Program-made: the position numbers and the translations under genes
Assembly (NCBI GenBank): GCA_016756695.1
Contig: CP066701.1
Span: 614,001-678,000, forward strand
Direction of reading: 5' to 3'
DNA from: Heyndrickxia sporothermodurans
GTDB taxonomy: Bacteria > Bacillota > Bacilli > Bacillales > Bacillaceae_C
Length of the DNA: 64,000 nucleotides
Part shown: in pieces, positions 23,749-33,136 of the stretch
Layout of the letters: every line of letters begins with the position of its first letter
Numbering within the stretch: the stretch's first letter is position 1
Notes under the pieces: model-generated
Told to the model about the DNA's origin: nothing
The model's input: only the letters and a program-made list of their open reading frames with translations
Databases searched by the model: none

Positions 23749-25095
23749 ATGACTATTATACGACAACCTAGCCTATTTGGCATACAGGAATTATTTGACA
23801 TGGAACCTACCCAAAAATATGAAGCCATTATTTCAGCGGTAGATTTGGATTCGATGTACCATCAAGTGGCGAAAAAATCACGGTTGGGTGCACCGGAAGA
23901 ACTAAACTATCGACCATGATTATCTCCACCTTTGTAAGATACATAGAGCGCATCCCTACGATGAAGGATCTTATAAAACGTCTTCATGATGATCTAGCTT
24001 TTAAGTTAAATTGTGGCTTTTTGGTTTCTGATCATGTGCCTTCAGAATCCTCCTATTCACGTCTCATAACGAAATTGGAGGAAAGCGATATCCTTGAGAA
24101 AGAACAAGAAAAAGTGGTCCTCCAGGCTATTGCAGAAGGTTTCATCACGGATGATACAGTGGTAGTGATGCAACCCATTTTGAAGCACGAGACCAAGCGA
24201 CCAAAAGAAGAAAAGCCAAAATCTGAACCCCAAAAACGTGGTCGGAAATCAAAAGATGAGCGTGACGGGTGGCTTAAAGAACAAGCTGAAACGGAAGCCA
24301 ATTTACCTTTATATGATAGAAAAATTGTGTACAATTAGATGTTCCCCTAGCCGAACTACGTGCCGAAGTTCCCCAAGACCCTAAATGGGGCGTGAAAAAG
24401 AACTCAGAAGGACAAAATGTTTTTTGGTTTGGCTACAAAGGTCATTTAGCCGTTGGTACATCAAGCCAATACATTCTACAGGCTCTTTTTCATCTGGGAG
24501 TCTAAATGATGGTAAGGCGGCTATCCCTTTACTGAAAGGAATTCAGGAACGCCTTCACCTTCCATTACGTTATCAAACAATGGATGCGGGCTATGACTAT
24601 GAACCCATATACGAGCAGGTACATCGAATGGGACAACAATCCGTCATCGCGTATAATAAGCGAAATGAAGGGGAAATCATTGGCTATGATAAACACTTTG
24701 CCCCAACTTGTTTCAGAGAGCATTCTTATCGTTATGATAGTTTTGATCCTAAATATGAAACATTGAAATACACAAGACCAAAGGAATGCAGCGACTGTCC
24801 CTTAGCTAATGAAGGTATTTGCCAAAAGGTTTATAAAGTGAAAATCACTTCAGACCTTCGCAGATATACCGCACCAGCACGCGGGTCACAAGCATGGAAA
24901 AACATTTTCAAACGTCGTACTGCCGTAGAACGGGTTAATGCCTATCTGAAAGAATTCTTTCAACTGAACAATGTTCGCTATCGTACTGGGAAACGTGCAA
25001 AAATTCATTTTGACATGGTAACCCTTATTTATAATGCTTCAAAGTTAGCCGCAGACCGAATTAATGTACAATTAAATCAGCAACAAGTAGCATGA
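23749..25095 (+). pseudogene. IS1182-family transposase, multiple frameshifts (copy 2)
   Basis: ATG 23749 follows GGAGGAG. Breaks occur near 23910 (CTATCGACCATG versus CTATGCAGCCATG in copy 1), at about 24330 (bases missing in GTGTACAATT) and near 24500. The C-terminal block 24385-25095 keeps the ECSDCPLANEGICQK and RRTAVERVNAYLKEF regions. Copy 1 is intact at the first break and broken at others. Confidence 0.85.
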
Positions 25096-25242
25096 TTTCT
25101 GTTTTTAAAAATATATTTTAGAAATTCTGTAGGATTCTGTATTTTTAAAAAGAGCAATTATGAAATTGACTCATATACATATTAATTTTGTTTTAGCACC
25201 CTTTTTGGGTTTTCTTTTTAAACAAAAAACGAACATACATTC

Positions 25243-25860
25243 TTGAAGGTGATATTCTTGTATTCATTCACAATGCTCGAAGATTATGTAAAAAGGGTAT
25301 ATTCCTATTTATCGATTGATGATCCAATTGATATCGATATGGAACTCATTTCATACAAATTAGGTATTAAATTAAAATATTGGGACGAAGGCAGTGAGGC
25401 TTCATATTTTAAAGGAAATTTCTATATTTATTTAAACGAAAGACTTCCTATACAAGAACAATGGCAAGAATTTGGACATGAGTTATGCCATGTCTTAACC
25501 CACGAAGGTCATCAATCCTTTATGCCGAATGAATTTTTAAATTACCAAGAAATTAAAGCTGAAAATTTTGCGTTACATTTCTGCGTCCCTACTTTTATGC
25601 TATTAAACTACGAAATTGCTAATTATTATAATATAAAAGATGGAATCCTTTTTGTTTCAAAAACATTTAATGTAACAGAGGAATTTGCAAAAAAGAGACT
25701 GATTCATTTCCGCAATCAATTGAATCAAGCAAAATCGGATGAGGAACATAGAAAATATATGGAGTCGCTATATCCTAAAGCTCCACCCTATTCTAAAGAA
25801 ACAAATGAAATTTTAAATAAATTAAGTATTTTAATAGAAAAGAAAGGAGTTAAACAGTAA
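25243..25860 (+). CDS. ImmA/IrrE-family metallopeptidase
   Basis: About 200 residues. The zinc-protease motif GHELCHVLTHEG (HExxH, about residues 78-89) and the downstream ENFALHFCVP (Glu ligand) identify an ImmA/IrrE anti-repressor protease. Members of this family cleave the cognate short phage repressor on DNA damage. TTG 25243 is the first start; TTG 25258, 7 bp behind GAAGGTGATATTC, is more likely. The CI-like gene at 20391-20744 would originally have been its neighbour; the IS1182/IS66 insertion now separates the pair and may alter its expression. Confidence 0.88.
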   Translation: MKVIFLYSFTMLEDYVKRVYSYLSIDDPIDIDMELISYKLGIKLKYWDEGSEASYFKGNFYIYLNERLPIQEQWQEFGHELCHVLTHEGHQSFMPNEFLNYQEIKAENFALHFCVPTFMLLNYEIANYYNIKDGILFVSKTFNVTEEFAKKRLIHFRNQLNQAKSDEEHRKYMESLYPKAPPYSKETNEILNKLSILIEKKGVKQ

Positions 25861-26235
25861 ATGCCGCAACAAAGAGTGTATCATGATTATGTAAACGAAA
25901 AATTAGTTCCTTATTGGTATGTTTTAACCTTCAAACCTTGTGAAATTGATTGGGACAAATCTGTATTTTACTTTGATGTTATAAAGCCATTTGAGTTTAT
26001 AGAACGTGATGAGTTCGATGAATCAATTTTAACCTTTTCTTTAAAGATGTCAGATTTTTTAGTAAATCGAGATTATCCAAACAAACTAGGAATAAATATA
26101 AAAACGATTAAAAACAGAATTTTAAATAATGGAATTGATCCATATGTAGTTCAGCAATTTATTTTACCCTATCCGGATGTAGAAGAAATTTTATATTTGG
26201 TTCCTAATAAAAGAACAATGGAATTAGTTATTTAA
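25861..26235 (+). CDS. lysogeny-module protein of unknown function (124 aa)
   Basis: A 124-residue protein starting MPQQRVYHDYVNEKLVPYWY directly after the ImmA stop, with AAGGAGTTAAACAGTAA as ribosome site, so the two are coupled. It is rich in aromatic residues and shows alternating beta and helix segments (FYFDVIKPFEFIERDEFDES, YPDVEEILYLVPNK). No signal or membrane segment. Family not recognised. Confidence 0.6.
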   Translation: MPQQRVYHDYVNEKLVPYWYVLTFKPCEIDWDKSVFYFDVIKPFEFIERDEFDESILTFSLKMSDFLVNRDYPNKLGINIKTIKNRILNNGIDPYVVQQFILPYPDVEEILYLVPNKRTMELVI

Positions 26236-26270
26236 ATATTAAAAATAGAGGTAATAAAGGAGGAAGAAAA

Positions 26271-26723
26271 ATGGGATTATGGGATGAAATGAAAAAGTCA
26301 ATGAAAGAGGAAATGGAAAAATCTAAGGAAGCACAATTGAGTGGACGCACAAAAAGCATGAAGCTTTTATATCTAGGCGGACATCCGAAAATTAAATGTG
26401 GTAAAAATGGAAAAGAGGTAACGGTAAAACAGGCGCCAGAAGCAAATACATTATTAATCAACGGAAATGAAGTTTTAGCAACAAGGTTAGAGTGGGATGA
26501 AAAAGGAAAACGAAGTGGTGGCAAAGCAGCAGCTGGAGCTATTATTGGTGGTGTTGTTACAGCTCCTATTTTTCCAGTAGGTGCTATTGCTGGTGCCGCC
26601 ATTGGAGGAAGAAAGAAAGATAATTCATTAGCAATACTAACCGTCTCGCAAAACAATGTAGAATTTACTATTTATTTTCGTTGTAGTCAAAAAGAATATC
26701 AAAAACTAGCTTCACTTCTTTAA
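26271..26723 (+). CDS. glycine-zipper protein of the lysogeny module
   Basis: A 150-residue protein behind AAAGGAGGAAGAAAA. A charged helical N-terminus (MGLWDEMKKSMKEEMEKSKE) is followed by a beta region and a glycine-zipper segment AAAGAIIGGVVTAPIF...GAIAGAAIGG (about 87-110), which can insert in membranes. The C-terminal region is beta-rich with YFRCSQKEYQKLASLL. It is probably membrane-associated. Role unknown; position suggests prophage cargo. Confidence 0.6.
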   Translation: MGLWDEMKKSMKEEMEKSKEAQLSGRTKSMKLLYLGGHPKIKCGKNGKEVTVKQAPEANTLLINGNEVLATRLEWDEKGKRSGGKAAAGAIIGGVVTAPIFPVGAIAGAAIGGRKKDNSLAILTVSQNNVEFTIYFRCSQKEYQKLASLL

Positions 26724-26775
26724 AAATATAAAATTCATCAACAGAAAAATAATAAAATATATATGAGGTCAAAAA

Positions 26776-28065
26776 ATGAATAAAAATAATGGTTGTCTTG
26801 GAATTATAATTGGATTATTTATCCTTGCGTTAGTTATACAAATTTTAAAACTTGTATTTCTAAATATATTAGGAATATTAGGTATTGTCGTTGCTGTAAT
26901 AGGTATTTGCTTTGCGGTTACAAAGAATGATTCTAAGTTTGGACTATATTGGCCAATCGCGAGTATAGTAAGCGGACTTTTCCTCACATTTTCATGGTTT
27001 ATATTTAGAGAGTATCTTATTACTTTAGCTTTCTTATCAGTATTTTTATTCTTATATTTTCTTATAACAACTTTGACTCTTGCCATAAGAAAAAGTGCTA
27101 ATTGGAAGAAATTCTCCCTTCTAAGCACTAGTTTGTTAGTTTTAATGATTATATTTATATCAATCGCTCCCGACATAGATTCGAATAAATCGGAAGTTGC
27201 TTCATCAGAAAATAACTCAAACCTTTCCAGTACTGATAAGAATACTACAACAGAAAAGAAAACCATTGAAACTTCAAATGATAAAAAAGATAAAGTTAAG
27301 CAAAATGATAATAAAGTCGAAACAAAAAAATCAGAAAGTAAAAATGTTGCGGCTGTAACAACGACACCAAAAAAAGTACAAAAGAAAAAATCCACAAAGT
27401 CTTCTAATCGTGTTCCGGTTACCTTAACAAAAACAGTAGATGGTGACACAATCAAAGTTATGTATAAAGGAAAAGAAGAATCTGTTCGTTATTTACTGAT
27501 TGATACACCGGAAAGTAAAAAGCCAGGTAGTTGTGTTCAGCCATACGCGGAAAGTGCTTATAACAGAAATAAGCAACTTGTGAATAGTGGGAAGCTAACT
27601 CTTGAATTTGAAAAAAGCGAAAGAGATAAATACGGCCGGCTACTTGCTTATGTTTTTGTAGATGGAAAATCAGTTCAAGAGACATTGTTAAAAGAAGGTT
27701 ACGCTCGAGTAGCATATATTTATGAACCTCCTTACAAGTATTTATCCAAATATCAAAAAGCAGAAGATATTGCCAAAAACAAACATTCTAATATTTGGTC
27801 AAAATCCGGTCTAGTAACGGATAAAGGATTTAATGGTTGTGCTACGAAAGCTACAGTAGCTAAAAAATCAAACACAACACGCAAATCGATCGGAAATAGT
27901 AGTCCAAAAACAAATACTACTCCCCCACCAACTTCTGGTGGAACGGAATTTTTTGCAAATTGTACTGAATTAAGAAAGAAATATCCTAATGGTGTTCCAA
28001 GTACTCATCCAGCTTATCAGCCTAAAATGGATCGTGATAAAGATGGATATGCATGTGAAAGGTAA
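26776..28065 (+). CDS. membrane-anchored thermonuclease with excalibur domain
   Basis: A 429-residue protein. Three or more N-terminal membrane segments (residues about 5-45, 55-75, 80-100, 113-130) precede a Ser/Lys/Thr-rich linker, then a staphylococcal-nuclease domain (about 215-345): VDGDTIKVMYKG, VRYLLIDTPES with the catalytic Arg, ERDKYGRLLAYVF. An excalibur calcium-binding motif closes it (FANCTELRKKYPNG, DRDKDGYACER). The nuclease would face outside. It degrades DNA or RNA and could protect the lysogen or scavenge nucleotides. It starts MNKNNGCLGIIIGLF behind ATGAGGTC, a weak ribosome site. Confidence 0.88.
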   Translation: MNKNNGCLGIIIGLFILALVIQILKLVFLNILGILGIVVAVIGICFAVTKNDSKFGLYWPIASIVSGLFLTFSWFIFREYLITLAFLSVFLFLYFLITTLTLAIRKSANWKKFSLLSTSLLVLMIIFISIAPDIDSNKSEVASSENNSNLSSTDKNTTTEKKTIETSNDKKDKVKQNDNKVETKKSESKNVAAVTTTPKKVQKKKSTKSSNRVPVTLTKTVDGDTIKVMYKGKEESVRYLLIDTPESKKPGSCVQPYAESAYNRNKQLVNSGKLTLEFEKSERDKYGRLLAYVFVDGKSVQETLLKEGYARVAYIYEPPYKYLSKYQKAEDIAKNKHSNIWSKSGLVTDKGFNGCATKATVAKKSNTTRKSIGNSSPKTNTTPPPTSGGTEFFANCTELRKKYPNGVPSTHPAYQPKMDRDKDGYACER

Positions 28066-28189
28066 TAGATTAGAAAACTTCTTCTAATTGATGCTCCCCC
28101 TTTCGATTAGAGGGAAACTTGGGAGCGTTGAGTGGTTGAAGTAAAATCCTTTTAAAACTAGGTTAAACTATATTACTGGAGGGAATAAC

Positions 28190-29119
28190 ATGCCTAATAA
28201 TACAAAGAAAATTAGTTTTAGTGCTTATCAATTTGATCTACATTATATTAAACAAAAAACAAAAATGCGATTAGGTAAAAAAGTCTCTGAAGATGTTTAT
28301 GCAATTGAGTGGTCTTTTAAATTTGTTTATGAACTTTTAAAAGAGATTTTTGACAACGAAGCCGTCGGAAGGAAAATGAATATCAACGATGAATGGTTCA
28401 TGTTACTGGATGATTTGCGACAAGACGATAAATTTATCTATGGAAAGTTTAAAAGTGCTGCATATGGAACAAAAAATAACTTAGTTCATGCTGATACTCT
28501 AGAGTCGAGAGAAAATCCAAAAGATAAGCGTGAAGGTGAGGAATCGCATACTCATTTTTTAATAAGAAAAGAAGATGGATTTATGTTATTACAAACCACG
28601 GACATAAAAATGAGTCGATCCAAAGTGCAAAATTATATTGAAAAATACGGAGAAGAAAGTATTGCTTATTCTAAATACACTGATATTAATATTTGTTCTT
28701 TGGTTAATTTGGATTTACTTGATGAAATTAAAAAATTAGATAAAATAAATGCAACTGTAATCGAAATAAATGCAAAAGAAAAATCCGACGAAAATGAATT
28801 TGTTCAAGACTTGCAGGATGAAATTGAAAGTATTCAAGGAACTCATGTAACTCTAGAATTTAAAGCAAGATATTCCAGAGAAGGTTTAGGTGCAATGATT
28901 CCATTTATACAAAAATATAAAGGACAAAAAGGGGTGACTTCCATTAAAGTTCTTGGTGAACAGTCCGGCTCATCCAGATCCTTTAACGTTGATTCATATT
29001 CTGAAAGATATCGACCAACAGTAAAAATTGATGCAAATAACAGTCCAATAAGTGAGGATGTTTATGATAAAATTAAAAATATAGGAGTTAATCGTGATTT
29101 GTTAAAGAGAGGTGATTGA
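28190..29119 (+). CDS. soluble partner of a Rex-like two-gene prophage cassette
   Basis: A 309-residue cytoplasmic protein behind GGAGGGAATAAC. It begins KISFSAYQFDLHYIKQK and has a middle segment THFLIRKEDGFMLLQTTD reminiscent of the RexA segment that reads YLYIHKIDGKTFLFTKTND, followed by a helical and beta C-terminal part (VKIDANNSPISEDVYDKIKN). It is followed by a membrane protein gene with 4-bp overlap. Lambda RexA/RexB form the same kind of pair next to the repressor. The resemblance is by pattern and context only; another possibility is an unrelated abortive-infection pair. Confidence 0.5.
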   Translation: MPNNTKKISFSAYQFDLHYIKQKTKMRLGKKVSEDVYAIEWSFKFVYELLKEIFDNEAVGRKMNINDEWFMLLDDLRQDDKFIYGKFKSAAYGTKNNLVHADTLESRENPKDKREGEESHTHFLIRKEDGFMLLQTTDIKMSRSKVQNYIEKYGEESIAYSKYTDINICSLVNLDLLDEIKKLDKINATVIEINAKEKSDENEFVQDLQDEIESIQGTHVTLEFKARYSREGLGAMIPFIQKYKGQKGVTSIKVLGEQSGSSRSFNVDSYSERYRPTVKIDANNSPISEDVYDKIKNIGVNRDLLKRGD

Positions 29120-29700
29120 AATTGAGGCAAAATATAAAAGCTTTTTTTAAAGCAAACAAGTTTATATTTACCGCCTTTAAAGAATACCGAAAATTCTCCA
29201 CAACCTCTGAAAAAGCATTCGATATAATTGGAACTTTTTTAATGTCTTTAATTTTAACAATTATAGCAGTTATCTTTTTTAATACATCGATACAAAATTT
29301 TATTAATAACTTTCAAAATTTAAATAATATTGTTATTACTGCAATCTCAATACTTGCTGGTTTTAATGTTGCAAGCATTTCAGTAATAGCTACTTCCCAA
29401 TCAGATATTGTTAAAAGGTTGAAGAATACCCCCAGTAAAACAGATCCTAATACTGATAAATTTTCAATTATAGTAATTTTTTTTACTTGGGCTATTGTAG
29501 TGCAGCTAATGATAATTTTTATTGGGATTATTTTATACTTCGCTTCACAATTTTATGGTATCGAATCATTTGCTCAAATCGAGACACCGTTATGGATCTG
29601 GTGTATTTTCGCATTATGGCTATCAACAGTACTTCATACAATTACGATTTCAGTAAGAAATGTTAAAATGCTCTACCTTTTTATTGTAAAGAATCAATAA
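29116..29700 (+). CDS. membrane partner of a Rex-like two-gene prophage cassette
   Basis: A 194-residue protein with four predicted membrane helices at about 36-58 (IIGTFLMSLILTIIAVIFF), 72-95 (IVITAISILAGFNVASISVI), 119-143 (FSIIVIFFTWAIVVQLMIIF) and 155-175. TTG 29116, 5 bp after AGAGAGGTG, overlaps the upstream stop, so translation is coupled. RexB of lambda is also a small four-helix membrane protein translated with RexA. The function as an ion channel for superinfection exclusion is a hypothesis. A terminator follows at 29789-29822. Confidence 0.55.
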   Translation: MKLRQNIKAFFKANKFIFTAFKEYRKFSTTSEKAFDIIGTFLMSLILTIIAVIFFNTSIQNFINNFQNLNNIVITAISILAGFNVASISVIATSQSDIVKRLKNTPSKTDPNTDKFSIIVIFFTWAIVVQLMIIFIGIILYFASQFYGIESFAQIETPLWIWCIFALWLSTVLHTITISVRNVKMLYLFIVKNQ

Positions 29701-29788
29701 AATTTCTTTAGGTCCAATCAAGGAGTAATTAAATTTCAAATCTTTTTTCGCAAATCCTATAAATAGCATTTAGTTTGCCAACCATATT

Positions 29789-29823
29789 AAAACTCCGACT
29801 TTAAATAGTTGGAGTTTTCTTTT
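29789..29823 (+). terminator. rho-independent terminator after the lysogeny operon
   Basis: AAAACTCCGACT / AGTTGGAGTTTT with loop TTAAAT and a CTTTTAT tail. It ends the transcript of the Rex-like pair before the integrase gene. Confidence 0.8.
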
Positions 29824-29935
29824 ATAATGGAATAGAACATATGTTCTTTTTTGTTATTTTGTATTCCCTCCCCTCTTTCAAAATACAAAAATATCAGTAA
29901 TGCTCATATTAGGAAGGCAAGGAGTGAAAATATAA

Positions 29936-31099
29936 ATGCGGGAACCTAAAATATATGAAATGACTGGCGGTTATGGTTTTAGATTAGATATTGGAATAGA
30001 TCCTGTGTCAGGAAAAAGAAAACAAAAGCGTTTTGGTCCTTTTCGAACAAAAACCGAAACTCGCAGAATGCTTGCACAAAAAGTGCTTGAAATTGAATCT
30101 GGAACATTTGTTAATCCTCAAAATATTAAATTAAAGGACTTTTTACTTCAATGGTTAGAGCATAAGCGCAAGCATGTTGCTGCTGGAACTTTTGCGCATT
30201 ACAAACCTTATGTAATGAATCACCTCATCCCTAACTTGGGTAATATGAAAATAGATCAATTAAAGCCTTCACATATTCAGGAAATGTATGATTCTTATAT
30301 TGAAGAAGAAATCCTTTCAAATCAGTCAATAGTTCATATGCACAGAATATTAAACAATGCATTTAATAAAGCTATTGAATGGGAATTAGCAATCAAGAAT
30401 CCTTGCTCTGTAATTAAACCTCCTAAACCAGAGAGAATTCAAATGAAGGTATGGGACGAGATGGATGTATCTTTTTTTCTCGACTTTACCAAAGAAAAGC
30501 GATTTTTCGTTGCCTATTTAATAGCCCTAACCACTGGTATGAGAAAAGGAGAAATTTTAGGATTAAGATGGCAGGACTGTGATTTCATTAATTCTTACCT
30601 TTCTTTGAGACAGGCAGTCACAAAGAAAAAAGGTGGAGGCTATGAATTAGGTCCACTAAAAACAGAACATGCTTATCGAAATATATCATTAGATGAACAT
30701 GTCATTGAACTATTAAAAAACTATAAGCACGAACAGATGAAATATAAAATGAAGAATCGCATTACATATAAAGACCAAGACCTAATAATAACCAATTCAA
30801 CAGGATCTTTTATATTGCCAAGAAATTTAGATCGAGAATGGTTAAAAGACTTGGATGAATCAATGCTGAAAACGATACGATTTCATGATATGCGCCACAC
30901 ACATGCGACTCTACTACTAAAACAAGGTGTTCATCCTAAAGTGGTACAAGAAAGACTTGGGCATTACTCCGTAACTGTCACATTGGACATGTATTCGCAC
31001 GTTTTACCAAATATTCAACAAGCAGCTGCAAAACAATTTGGAGAAACTATATTCGGTAAAAACAGTATAAAAAAGGCGGCACAAAATTGGCACGAATGA
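29936..31099 (+). CDS. int: tyrosine-type phage integrase
   Basis: A 387-residue integrase. An AP2-like arm-binding N-terminus (YEMTGGYGFRLDIG; KRKQKRFGPFRTKTETRR) precedes a SAM-like core-binding domain (about 60-150) and the catalytic domain. The catalytic residues are visible: Arg in LTTGMRKGEILGLRW (about 203), HDMRHTHATLLLKQG (His-x-x-Arg, about 321), GHYSVTVTLDMYSHV (His and Tyr near the end). AAGGAGTGAAAATATAA precedes ATG 29936. It lies 106 bp left of the tRNA-derived att site, as typical of phages integrating in tRNA genes. Confidence 0.93.
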   Translation: MREPKIYEMTGGYGFRLDIGIDPVSGKRKQKRFGPFRTKTETRRMLAQKVLEIESGTFVNPQNIKLKDFLLQWLEHKRKHVAAGTFAHYKPYVMNHLIPNLGNMKIDQLKPSHIQEMYDSYIEEEILSNQSIVHMHRILNNAFNKAIEWELAIKNPCSVIKPPKPERIQMKVWDEMDVSFFLDFTKEKRFFVAYLIALTTGMRKGEILGLRWQDCDFINSYLSLRQAVTKKKGGGYELGPLKTEHAYRNISLDEHVIELLKNYKHEQMKYKMKNRITYKDQDLIITNSTGSFILPRNLDREWLKDLDESMLKTIRFHDMRHTHATLLLKQGVHPKVVQERLGHYSVTVTLDMYSHVLPNIQQAAAKQFGETIFGKNSIKKAAQNWHE

Positions 31100-31204
31100 A
31101 ATGGAAAACCATAAAAGAATACGAAAGTTTGTTTGCATATTATTTAACTAATTTCGGATAAATTAACACATATAAAAGCATCTGAAATGATGCAAAACTA
31201 CCTA

Positions 31205-31252
31205 AACGGTTTCCTAAACCATGCGTCGGAGGTTCGAGTCCTCTCGGGGCCA
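31205..31252 (+). other. attachment site: 3' part of tRNA-Arg(CCT)
   Basis: The segment contains an anticodon loop TTCCTAA (anticodon CCT) inside an arm flanked by ACGGT and ACCAT, a T-arm GGAGG-TTCGAGT-CCTCT, the 3' acceptor strand CGGGGCC and the discriminator A. The D-arm and 5' acceptor are absent, so it is not a complete tRNA gene. One anticodon-stem pair is mismatched. This is the att sequence left on the integrase side of the prophage; the full tRNA-Arg gene should be at the other end, left of the window. Confidence 0.8.
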
Positions 31253-31463
31253 TATAAATCAAGAAAACATTGGTACACCAACATTTAGAATCCGTTTGTC
31301 TATCTCGTTAGCTTAAAGAGATGTGCGCGGTTTCAATCTCAAAATAAACATAAATCATTAGCGTCTTTTGTAAGCCCGAATTATAAAAAAATAAGCGTAC
31401 CTTCTGGCACGCATCACAAATAGTCGTAAATCTTGATTTTTTTAATCGAATTTACGACTTGTT

Positions 31464-33038
31464 TCAGTTATTTGAGCATTTTTCCTTAATTGTTTTCGAC
31501 CAGGGCATATATTGATCTAAAATTTCAGGGTTTTGTTGGATACCGAGATTGGGTAGATCCCTAAAAAGTTTCTTTATATATTCATAGAAATCAACGCCGT
31601 TACTTTTGGTAGTTTCAGCGATACTCAAACAGACGGCATTCGCTTTTGCACCGGCTTCACTTACACTAAAAAGCCAATTTTTTCTACCTATAACGTTGGG
31701 ACGGATGGCGTTCTCGGCTGGATTATTATCCATTTCAATTCGCCCATCATTCAGGAATGCTTTGAGCCCATTTGCCCTGTTCAATGTGTATTCAGCTGCT
31801 TTTGCTAGCGCATTTTTTCCGTAAAATGGTGAGGTTTCAACCCAGTGAAGGAATTCCTTCACAATTGGCTTCGAATACTTTTGACGTTTTTTTCTTCGTT
31901 TGCTCGGAGACAAATGTTTAAATTGTCTTTCTAGCCGATATAAATCATCACAGTATTTCACACCGATTCTACCATTTTTGCTATCAGCTTTTAGCCAATA
32001 ACGACGAACATGAGCCCAACAATTTGCGAAAATGACGCCTTCCAACTTATCATAAGCAGAATAACCATCACACACAATCGTTCCAGAAAAGCCTTTAATA
32101 AAACTCTCAAGGACAGATCGAGCTCTAGATAACGCGCTTTGAAAGAGAGTCATTATTGGCCCTTGGCTTGGCACGCTACGAAACACCCAATTATAAGCAT
32201 TGGCTTGGCCAGATTTCCCATCGGATCGGTTGATAATTTGTCCGTATGTTTCATCGATATGTAAAACCGATTTAGCCATCATCAACTCTTTCATTCGTTC
32301 GTAAACAGGTAATAGCCAATCGTGTGCTGCGCGGATTACCCAATTCGAAAGGTTTTTATCATTGGTATTCAGTCCATAGCGATCCCACTCCTTTACCTGA
32401 CGATAAAGAGGTAAGTATTGTGCAAATTTATCATAGATGACTTTGGCAAGTACGCTAGGACTTGCGATGCTACGCTGAATCGCTGGTTGTGGTGCTTTCC
32501 CGCGTTTGATTTGTGCTGGCTGTGATGAATCAACTTTGCAGCCTTTACATTCATACGCATGTTCAATGTGCTGTACTTTCATCATTTTGGCAGGAATAAA
32601 TTCTGCTTCTTCACGTACGATTTTACTGCCAATTTCAATCATTCGCCCTTGGCAACAGTCACAGATTGTATTTTCCGGATGATAGTGGATAGCTTCTACT
32701 TCAATACCATCATGCAAGGAATCATTTCGCTTTTTCGATTTAACTTTTCGAACAACAGTATAAGAAATTGTCTGTTGGCTTTGTTCTTCTGTGTGCTCAG
32801 GTTCCTAAAAGCCGGGTCATCATCAAATAATGAACCTTGCCCGTCTGGTGCGTTATATTTCGATTTTTCGGTTTTTGATCCATATAAAAGTTTAGTTAAA
32901 TGGCGTACTTGATCGGTTAACGCTTCAATCTGTTTCGATAAGTCTTTGTTTTGTTGATTCGAATGAGCCAATTGATCTTCGAGAAGCCGAATTAATTTCT
33001 CGTTTTGACTTTCATCCTTAGAAGCGTTCCCACATCAT
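31464..33038 (-). pseudogene. tnpC: IS66-family transposase TnpC, frameshifted
   Basis: The catalytic part 31464-32717 is open and holds the zinc cluster (CDCC, CKGCK), HIDETYGQ, VCDGYSAYD and MDNNPAENAIRP. The N-terminal piece (32696-32971) lies in another frame, because one base is missing where GTTCCTAAAAGCC replaces GTTCGCTAAAAGCC (about 32811). The start codon region near 33030 is also out of frame. Without these it would be about 520 residues. Confidence 0.85.
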
Positions 33039-33136
33039 TCACCCACTTTTCGTCCACATAAGTTAGTTATATTATACCATTTTGAACGAGCTAAGTGAAG
33101 ATGAAAACGGCTTTAAATCAGCGTTTTTCAATTAAT

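Larger units (their letters stand above)
21202..25173 (+). mobile_element. IS1182-like element interrupted by IS66 (copy 2)
   Basis: The left terminus TGAATGAATTTCATAATT (21202) is the imperfect inverted repeat of the right terminus (ending ATTATGAAATTGACTCA, 25173). TATA flanks both ends (21198-21201 and 25174-25177), a 4-bp target duplication. The promoter TTGTATAATGG (about 21278-21288) lies left of the IS66 insertion and the transposase gene right of it, so the IS66 copy separates the two. It is inserted between the CI-like and ImmA genes of the prophage. Confidence 0.85.

Noticed and set aside
31205-31252. A complete tRNA-Arg gene
   Set aside because: The 5' acceptor strand and D-arm are missing and one anticodon stem pair is broken, so it is only the 3' attachment remnant.
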